Source: Affinundibacterium flavidum
GTDB lineage: Bacteria > Pseudomonadota > Gammaproteobacteria > Burkholderiales > Burkholderiaceae_D
Length of the DNA: 64,000 nt
Direction: 5' to 3'
Assembly (NCBI RefSeq): GCF_014284175.1
Contig: NZ_JACOGA010000004.1
Span: 186,001 to 250,000 of the forward strand
Shown: one piece after another, positions 56,170 through 64,000 of the stretch
How the letters are laid out: each line of letters begins with the position of its first letter
Position numbering within the stretch: position 1 is the first letter of the stretch
Notes under the pieces: model-generated
Database searches by the model: none
The model's input: the letters and a program-made list of their open reading frames with translations, nothing else
What the model was told of the DNA's origin: nothing
Translations under genes and position numbers: made by a program

Positions 56170-57276
56170 ATGCAATTGGTAAAAACTCACAGGGATACCC
56201 TATTACGGCCCCTGCAAATTGTGAGTGGTATTGTCGAGCGTCGGCACACATTGCCGATTCTGGCCAATATCCTCATCCGCAAAGACGGCGAAAAAGTATC
56301 GTTCTTATCCACAGATATCGAAGTGCAAATCACCACGCACGCAGAAATCGGCTCGGGTGGCGAAGTGACGGCAACCACGGTTGCAGCACGTAAGTTGCTC
56401 GATATCTTACGCGCACTGCCAGATGACAATGACGTCACCTTAAAGCTCGACAATAAAAAGATGACGGTGCAATCCGGCAAATCGCGTTTTTCTTTGCAGA
56501 CTTTGGCTGCGGAAGAATTCCCTACAGTCGCACAAGCAGAACATTTCAATGCCAGCGTCAGCCTGCCGCAAAAAGCCTTGAAACATTTGTTCAACATGGT
56601 GCATTTCTCCATGGCGCAGCAAGATATTCGTTATTACCTGAACGGCTTATTATTAGTCGTTGATGGTAAAAACGTGATTGCCGTCGCAACGGATGGTCAC
56701 CGTTTGGCGTATGCACAAGTCGAAGTCGAACAAGAATTCGCGCGTCAAGAAGTCATCATTCCACGCAAAACGATTTTGGAATTGCAACGCCTGTTGGAAG
56801 ACAAAGACGAACCAGTCCAACTCGACATCGCGAACAACCAAGTTAAATTGACGTTTGCGGATATCGAATTAATTTCTAAATTGGTCGAAGGCAAATTTCC
56901 TGACTTCAATCGCGTGATCCCTAAAGGTTACAAAAACAATTTCACCTTAAGCCGTGAAAAACTTCTGCGCTCTTTGCAACGCGTCGCGATTATGACATCG
57001 GACAAATTCAAAGGTGTACGTTGTGTGATTGAACCAGGTTTGATGCGCGTCTTGTCCACCAATGCGGACCAAGAAGAAGCGGTTGAAGAAATCGAAATCG
57101 ATTACGGCGGAGACAGCGTCGATATCGGCTTTAACGTCACGTATTTGTTAGATGTATTGAACAACCTCAAAGTCGATCAAATCAATGTTGCGTTAGGTGA
57201 TTCCAATTCATCGGCTTTGATCACGATTCCTGAGAATGGTGATTTCAAATACGTTGTGATGCCGATGCGGATTTGA
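56170..57276 (+). CDS. dnaN: DNA polymerase III beta sliding clamp
   Basis: 368 residues, the standard clamp length with three repeated folds. Typical segments are LVSGIVERRHTLPILANILI-like (residues 17-35), VATDGHRLAYAQ, VIIPRKTILELQRLL, and the C-terminal YVVMPMRI. It rings DNA and tethers the replicative polymerase. It lies between dnaA and gyrB, as in the classical origin cluster. Confidence 0.98.
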   Translation: MQLVKTHRDTLLRPLQIVSGIVERRHTLPILANILIRKDGEKVSFLSTDIEVQITTHAEIGSGGEVTATTVAARKLLDILRALPDDNDVTLKLDNKKMTVQSGKSRFSLQTLAAEEFPTVAQAEHFNASVSLPQKALKHLFNMVHFSMAQQDIRYYLNGLLLVVDGKNVIAVATDGHRLAYAQVEVEQEFARQEVIIPRKTILELQRLLEDKDEPVQLDIANNQVKLTFADIELISKLVEGKFPDFNRVIPKGYKNNFTLSREKLLRSLQRVAIMTSDKFKGVRCVIEPGLMRVLSTNADQEEAVEEIEIDYGGDSVDIGFNVTYLLDVLNNLKVDQINVALGDSNSSALITIPENGDFKYVVMPMRI

Positions 57277-57285
57277 TGTCTTGCC

Positions 57286-57311
57286 CCCTTCTCCCGCGGG
57301 CGGGAGAAGGG
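57286..57311. repeat. GC-rich hairpin repeat 1 between dnaN and gyrB
   Basis: CCCTTCTCCCG and CGGGAGAAGGG form an 11-bp perfect stem around CGGG. It lies 10 bp after dnaN and is followed by GTCGGGGATGAGGGG, which is related in inverted orientation to the next element. Confidence 0.75.
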
Positions 57312-57415
57312 TCGGGGATGAGGGGCGCTCAGCGAGACATGAATTTCTGAAATACTTAGATATGTATTTCATCGCAGATTCAAGCTATCCGAGTGCTTAA
57401 CCACCCTCACCCCAA

Positions 57416-57439
57416 CCCTCTCCCGCTTGCGGGAGAGGG
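57416..57439. repeat. GC-rich hairpin repeat 2 between dnaN and gyrB
   Basis: CCCTCTCCCGC and GCGGGAGAGGG form an 11-bp perfect stem around TT. Preceded by CCCTCACCCCAA. It is the inverted relative of repeat 1, of a type dispersed in many proteobacterial genomes. Confidence 0.75.
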
Positions 57440-57454
57440 AGTATAAAAAACAAA

Positions 57455-57525
57455 TGTAGGGCGGGTGCAACCCGCGCCGCTCGTCCATTGGGCACCTGAG
57501 CAGCGCGGGTTGCACCCGCCCTACA
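57455..57525. repeat. Palindromic repeat 3 between dnaN and gyrB
   Basis: TGTAGGGCGGGTGCAACCCG and, inverted, CGGGTTGCACCCGCCCTACA, part of 22-bp perfect inverted repeats with a 27-bp centre. It is a common intergenic repeat type. Confidence 0.8.
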
Positions 57526-57589
57526 TAAGAATTAAGCAGCTTCGAGTAAAACAAAGCACTAAGAACCGCAGCCAAAAGCTGCTTGTTAA

Positions 57590-60130
<2,541 letters not shown>

Positions 60131-60150
60131 ATTACCAAGGATGTCTTAGC

Positions 60151-61155
60151 ATGAGTGAACTCGTTCTTTACCAAACAGAAGATGGCTTAGTTCGAATTCA
60201 ACTCAGAGCCGAAGATGGTAACGTATGGCTGACCCAGTTAGAAATAGCCGAGTTATTCGCTACCACCAAGCAAAACGTCAGCTTGCACGCAAAGAACATT
60301 CTTGAAGACAAAGAATTAGACGAGAAGGCAACTGTCAAGGAATCCTTGACAGTTCAAACCGAAGGCAATCGCCAAGTTAAACGTAGCACCACGCTCTACA
60401 GTTTGGCGATGATATTGGCCATTGGCTACCGTGTCCGCTCTCCACGCGGCAATCAATTTCGCCAATGGGCTAGCACTCATCTCTCAGAATATCTGCTTAA
60501 AGGTTTCGTCATGGATGACGAACGCCTAAAGAACCCTAGCGGGTGGGATTATTTTGATGAACTTCTGGCACGCATCCGTGATATTCGTGCTTCAGAAAAG
60601 CGTTTTTATCAAAAGGTTCGCGATCTATTTGCACTAAGTCGTGACTATCAAAGCAGTGACAGCGCAGCACAAGTTTTCTTTGCCGAAGTACAAAACAAAC
60701 TCCTGTACGCTGTCACGCAGCAAACCGCTGCTGAAATCATCGTAGCCCGTGCCGATCCCACCTCCCCCAATATGGCACTCACGACTTGGAGCGGCACACG
60801 TGTACGCAAACACGATGTTGTGGTTGCAAAGAATTATTTAACGGCCTATGAAGTCGATACACTCAACCGCCTCGTCGTCATCTTTTTAGAACAAGCAGAA
60901 CTACGCGTTAAAGACCGTAAAGAACTAAGCTTGGATTTTTGGCGTAGCAACGTAGATAAGCTTCTGGAATTTAATGACAAGCCAATCTTGCACAATGCGG
61001 GGAAAATCAGCAATGATCATATGAAGCAGATAGTGCAAACACGTTACGATAGCTTTGATGCGGCAAGGCGTGAAGCGGAAGCAACTGCAGCGGATTCTGA
61101 TGATTTGCAGTTGCTTGAGGCGCTGGCAAAAAAAGTTGAGAAAAAACATGACTAA
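60151..61155 (+). CDS. RhuM family protein
   Basis: 334 residues. The N-terminal region has VWLTQLEIAELFATTKQNVSLHAKNIL, a helix-turn-helix-like pattern. The middle part (RSTTLYSLAMILAIGYRVRSPRG, then FRQWAS) is the RhuM core also seen in Fic/DOC-linked and pathogenicity-island RhuM proteins. The C-terminal part has LDFWRSNVDKLLEFND. Its function is unclear; RhuM-like genes are typically accessory. It begins 20 bp after gyrB with its own AAGGA Shine-Dalgarno, and a terminator-like hairpin follows. Confidence 0.85.
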   Translation: MSELVLYQTEDGLVRIQLRAEDGNVWLTQLEIAELFATTKQNVSLHAKNILEDKELDEKATVKESLTVQTEGNRQVKRSTTLYSLAMILAIGYRVRSPRGNQFRQWASTHLSEYLLKGFVMDDERLKNPSGWDYFDELLARIRDIRASEKRFYQKVRDLFALSRDYQSSDSAAQVFFAEVQNKLLYAVTQQTAAEIIVARADPTSPNMALTTWSGTRVRKHDVVVAKNYLTAYEVDTLNRLVVIFLEQAELRVKDRKELSLDFWRSNVDKLLEFNDKPILHNAGKISNDHMKQIVQTRYDSFDAARREAEATAADSDDLQLLEALAKKVEKKHD

Positions 61156-61263
61156 GAATAATGCTGAAATGTTAGAACACATCCAGCTTTTGCTGGCGTC
61201 GCTCCCAGCCTGAGAAATGAAATATGTACCCGACAAACGCCTGTATATCAAGATTAGACAATA

Positions 61264-61303
61264 GGGTCAGCATTGATAGCGTTTAATCGATGCTGACCCT
61301 TTT
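61264..61303 (+). terminator. Terminator-like hairpin after the RhuM-family gene
   Basis: GGGTCAGCATTGAT (61264-61277) and ATCGATGCTGACCC (61286-61299) pair with one mismatch around an 8-base loop and are followed by TTTT. It separates the RhuM-family gene from the nuclease gene. Confidence 0.65.
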
Positions 61304-61360
61304 GATCATTCGCACCAACCGCTTTGATTCAACAATCAATAATTATCTAGGACGGTCACA

Positions 61361-62662
61361 TTGATTCAAAATATTGAAAACTTAAAATCAAGATTTAAAA
61401 GCCTTGGTGCAACGCGCTTATTTTTTAAGTGTCTTGCTGAGAATGATAATAGTAAAAATCAAATCTATCTGGGTGGCAGTTTTGCGGTTTTGACTTATTT
61501 CCAATATGGAAATGTCGAAACTTTTCCTGATGCTAAATATCCTAATTTTAAAGCACCTATTAAGTTCTATTGGATCGACTCTGAGCAAGTTGAACAAGCA
61601 ACCTCAGCACAATTGATTTTGTATCCGCAGTATCCAGAAGTTCGGCTTTCAGGTTTTTTACGCGGTTGTACTTTGGCACCAAGCAAATTTTTGCAGCCGA
61701 CACTTGCTTCTCAAAGAAGTGGAATTGATGGAAGGGTTTTGTTTTTTGGTACTACCGAGGATGGTGCAACTCTAGCGTACTTGGCACCAAGAAACTCTGT
61801 CATCGCTAATGCGGCAATTGACTTCGCTAACCTAACTCAAGAAAAAGCAATATTTCATGACCTTCCTTTAACCAATTTAGTCGGAAAATCTTCAAAAATT
61901 CTTTTACTCGACGCCTTAAGAGAGATTCACCTTAGTGGTTTTGTGGATTCAATTCGCCTGAATAAACAAGGCGAACGAATGCCTTATTCTGCTCGAAATG
62001 GTGGCGGCTATACATTAGAAGCGATGCTAGGAATTAAACCCAATGCAATTGCAGCACCGGACTATTTAGGCTGGGAAGTGAAAGCGTTTAGTAGCTCTAG
62101 GATTACATTGATGACGCCAGAACCGAGTAGCGGATTTTATGGCGACAATGGTGTCGAAGCATTTGTAAGGAAATATGGACGGAAAGTTGCGGGTAAAAAT
62201 CAGCTATATTTCACAGGAAATCATGTGTTTGATCAAACAAATAAAACAACAGGATTAAAATTAGTAGTCGATGGATTTGATCCGAAAACTAAAAAAATTA
62301 CCGATGTAAACGGAAGTATATTTTTATTGGATCAAAACACTCATGAGGCTGCCAGTTGGAGCTTTTCTCATCTGTTGAATCATTGGAATAAAAAACATGC
62401 GTCTGCAGCTTACGTTCCATTTACGAATAACAAAGCTACACCGCCGAAATATCAGTTCGGGAGCCCAGTATACTTGGGCGAGCGAACGGATTTTTCAAAG
62501 TATTTAAATGCATTAGCTGAAGGTAAAGTAATATTCGATCCGGGTTCAAAGGTGGAAAATCCTGATGCACCCAATAAATCTGTTAAGGCACGAAGCCAAT
62601 TTAGAATAAACAAAAAAGACCTATCCCTCCTTTACGAGTCCTTTGAAGAAATTCAACTTTAG
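61361..62662 (+). CDS. MvaI/BcnI-family type II restriction endonuclease
   Basis: 433 residues. The C-terminal half has the MvaI/BcnI nuclease pattern: NGGGYTLEAMLGIKPNA, then PDYLGWEVKAF, which supplies Glu, Asp and the Glu-x-Lys of a PD-(D/E)xK active site. The N-terminal about 200 residues are an extension not found in the short MvaI and BcnI enzymes and may be a separate DNA-binding domain. The start is a TTG with an AGGA Shine-Dalgarno at 61349-61353. Codons are AT-rich compared with gyrB. The methyltransferase gene is convergent, 21 bp between the stops. The target is probably CCNGG-like, by family; this is inference. Confidence 0.85.
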   Translation: MIQNIENLKSRFKSLGATRLFFKCLAENDNSKNQIYLGGSFAVLTYFQYGNVETFPDAKYPNFKAPIKFYWIDSEQVEQATSAQLILYPQYPEVRLSGFLRGCTLAPSKFLQPTLASQRSGIDGRVLFFGTTEDGATLAYLAPRNSVIANAAIDFANLTQEKAIFHDLPLTNLVGKSSKILLLDALREIHLSGFVDSIRLNKQGERMPYSARNGGGYTLEAMLGIKPNAIAAPDYLGWEVKAFSSSRITLMTPEPSSGFYGDNGVEAFVRKYGRKVAGKNQLYFTGNHVFDQTNKTTGLKLVVDGFDPKTKKITDVNGSIFLLDQNTHEAASWSFSHLLNHWNKKHASAAYVPFTNNKATPPKYQFGSPVYLGERTDFSKYLNALAEGKVIFDPGSKVENPDAPNKSVKARSQFRINKKDLSLLYESFEEIQL

Positions 62663-62683
62663 AATTGATTCATAAGCGAGAAG

Positions 62684-63967
62684 TTAAGCTGCTTTTTTTG
62701 CGCGCTTACTTTTCATTATTTTTGCTTCGATCAGATAAGGCAACATCGCATTCGCAACGTGGGCCATGACGTCAACTACAACGGAATTACCAAATTGTTT
62801 GTACGCTCTGGTATCGGAAACAGGAATTTTGAAAGTATCAGGAAACCCCATTAATCTCGCGCATTCTCTTGGTGTTAAACGCCGTGGATTTTTTGTTTTT
62901 CCTTGGCTAACCAAGATTTCTGATCCGTCTTTGTAATAGCGGGCAGATAGTGTGCGCGTCACACTTTCTTTGGTGACGAGGCCAAAGCCAAAGCCATTGC
63001 CTTGCGCTTTGTGTTTTGCTGCGTAGTTTTGCAGATAGGTCCAAAGATTATCAGTCAACGTATATTTATCTAACTGCTTTTTCATTTTGTGATCAAAGTA
63101 GGCATTGTCATCCCAAGGCAAGTATGGCTCGGAGCCATCTGTCTTATGCAAGATGTCACCTAACTTATGTTCACCTTTTGGCGGCAACACTAACGCATGT
63201 AAATCAAAGTCGATTTTGAGATCGTTTCTGAAGCCAACGATCAAGATACGTTCACGGTGTTGCGGTACGAAATGTGCGCCATCAATTACGCGGTAACTCA
63301 TGGTGTATCCCAATTGCTCGAGGCTACGCTTGATGACGTCAAAGGTTCTGCCCTTGTCATGCGAAGTTAGGTTCTTCACGTTTTCAAGCAGAAATGCGCG
63401 AGGTTTTTTCTCATCAATGATGCGGCAGATATCGAAAAATAGTGTGCCTTGTGTTTCATCATTAAAGCCGTGTTCTCGACCCAATGCATTTTTCTTAGAT
63501 ACGCCCGCAATAGAAAAAGGCTGGCAAGGAAAACCGCCGAGTAACACGTCGTGATCTGGAATATCTTTGGCAGCGATTTGCGTGATATCGCCATTGATTT
63601 GATGATTGTTCGGGTAGTTGTACAAATAAGTTTTTTGCGCGTAGCTATCCCACTCACTCGTGAAGACGCAATGTCCGCCTATGCTGTCAAAAGCTTGGCG
63701 TATGCCGCCGATCCCAGCGAACAGATCGATGAAGGTGAATGCGGCGTCTTTGCCTGCGTTGGGGTCGCTCGTTTCCAATGGCAAGACTTGTTGAAGTGCG
63801 TATGACAAATAAGGCGGTGGATCGCTTTCACGTGCTTCCCATCGGCGTACTTGGCGAGCATTGACGCCCAGTATCGTAGCGATATCTTCCTGACTTTTAA
63901 ACCTGCGCGCTGCGGCGAGATATTTGAGAACTGCTTCTGAATCGTGATGCTGAATCGGGTGTGACAT
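62684..63967 (-). CDS. DNA (cytosine-5) methyltransferase with N-terminal helix-turn-helix
   Basis: 427 residues. An N-terminal helix-turn-helix (about 15-60: [22 protein letters not shown]) precedes the catalytic domain. The C5 motifs are in order: [27 protein letters not shown] with the catalytic Cys, [21 protein letters not shown], and [11 protein letters not shown]. This domain order matches M.SsoII/M.EcoRII-like enzymes, where the N-terminal part represses transcription of the methyltransferase gene. It would protect the sites cut by the convergent nuclease. Complete in the window; 33 bp of upstream sequence are visible. Confidence 0.93.
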   Translation of the reverse strand: MSHPIQHHDSEAVLKYLAAARRFKSQEDIATILGVNARQVRRWEARESDPPPYLSYALQQVLPLETSDPNAGKDAAFTFIDLFAGIGGIRQAFDSIGGHCVFTSEWDSYAQKTYLYNYPNNHQINGDITQIAAKDIPDHDVLLGGFPCQPFSIAGVSKKNALGREHGFNDETQGTLFFDICRIIDEKKPRAFLLENVKNLTSHDKGRTFDVIKRSLEQLGYTMSYRVIDGAHFVPQHRERILIVGFRNDLKIDFDLHALVLPPKGEHKLGDILHKTDGSEPYLPWDDNAYFDHKMKKQLDKYTLTDNLWTYLQNYAAKHKAQGNGFGFGLVTKESVTRTLSARYYKDGSEILVSQGKTKNPRRLTPRECARLMGFPDTFKIPVSDTRAYKQFGNSVVVDVMAHVANAMLPYLIEAKIMKSKRAKKAA

Positions 63968-64000
63968 TGATGCCTCGCTGGGAATTTTTTAGGACAATAC

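Overview
The window reads as a betaproteobacterial chromosome segment around the replication origin. The classical order mnmE-yidC-yidD-rnpA-rpmH / dnaA-dnaN-gyrB is complete at 49.2-60.1 kb. A Burkholderia-type porin, coq7, the metX-metW pair, ampG and a pyrE/xth neighbourhood all point to Burkholderiales. Moderate to low GC and the gene types suggest Oxalobacteraceae (for example an Undibacterium-like organism); this genus guess is inference. No rRNA or tRNA gene was seen.

Layout. (1) 0-3.1 kb: a CHASE2-domain protein cut by the window edge, a secreted FecR-domain protein and a divergent Crp-family regulator, which look like one signalling locus. (2) 3.1-17.5 kb: a polysaccharide locus. It has Gmd and Rmd (GDP-D-rhamnose synthesis), a ManC-type GDP-mannose enzyme, an ABC exporter (Wzm/Wzt with a carbohydrate-binding tail), a coiled-coil methyltransferase, two single-domain GT4 enzymes, a very long protein with three GT4 domains, and an acyltransferase. 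The set resembles the Pseudomonas A-band D-rhamnan locus. (3) 17.7-22.7 kb: pyrE and xth, with a second multi-domain glycosyltransferase gene and a small glycosyltransferase-associated protein between them. (4) 22.8-39.7 kb: mostly housekeeping and envelope genes: M48 protease, metX-metW-ampG, a DUF5916 protein, a porin, coq7, uvrD, a DEDDh exonuclease, small membrane or periplasmic proteins, and a GAF-GAF-GGDEF-EAL protein. (5) 40.2-46.7 kb: a 2140-residue surface protein with 20 Ig-like repeats of about 86 residues and a C-terminal outer-membrane barrel. (6) 46.8-49.2 kb: an ArsR regulator divergent from a cytochrome P450 and an ABM-type monooxygenase. (7) 49.2-60.1 kb: the origin region, with several hairpin repeat elements in its gaps. 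(8) 60.1-64 kb: an accessory patch behind gyrB with a RhuM-family gene and a type II restriction-modification pair (MvaI/BcnI-like nuclease, C5 cytosine methyltransferase with an N-terminal helix-turn-helix).

How genes work together. In the polysaccharide locus, ManC, Gmd and Rmd would supply GDP-mannose and GDP-D-rhamnose, the GT4 proteins would polymerise it, the methyltransferase may cap the chain, and Wzm/Wzt would export it. In the restriction-modification module the methyltransferase would protect sites cut by the nuclease. The most distinctive items are the D-rhamnan-like locus with its unusual multi-domain transferases, the repeat adhesin, the FecR/CHASE2/Crp trio with a phased 12-bp repeat array, and the restriction-modification/RhuM patch. 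None can be called a new system from sequence alone.
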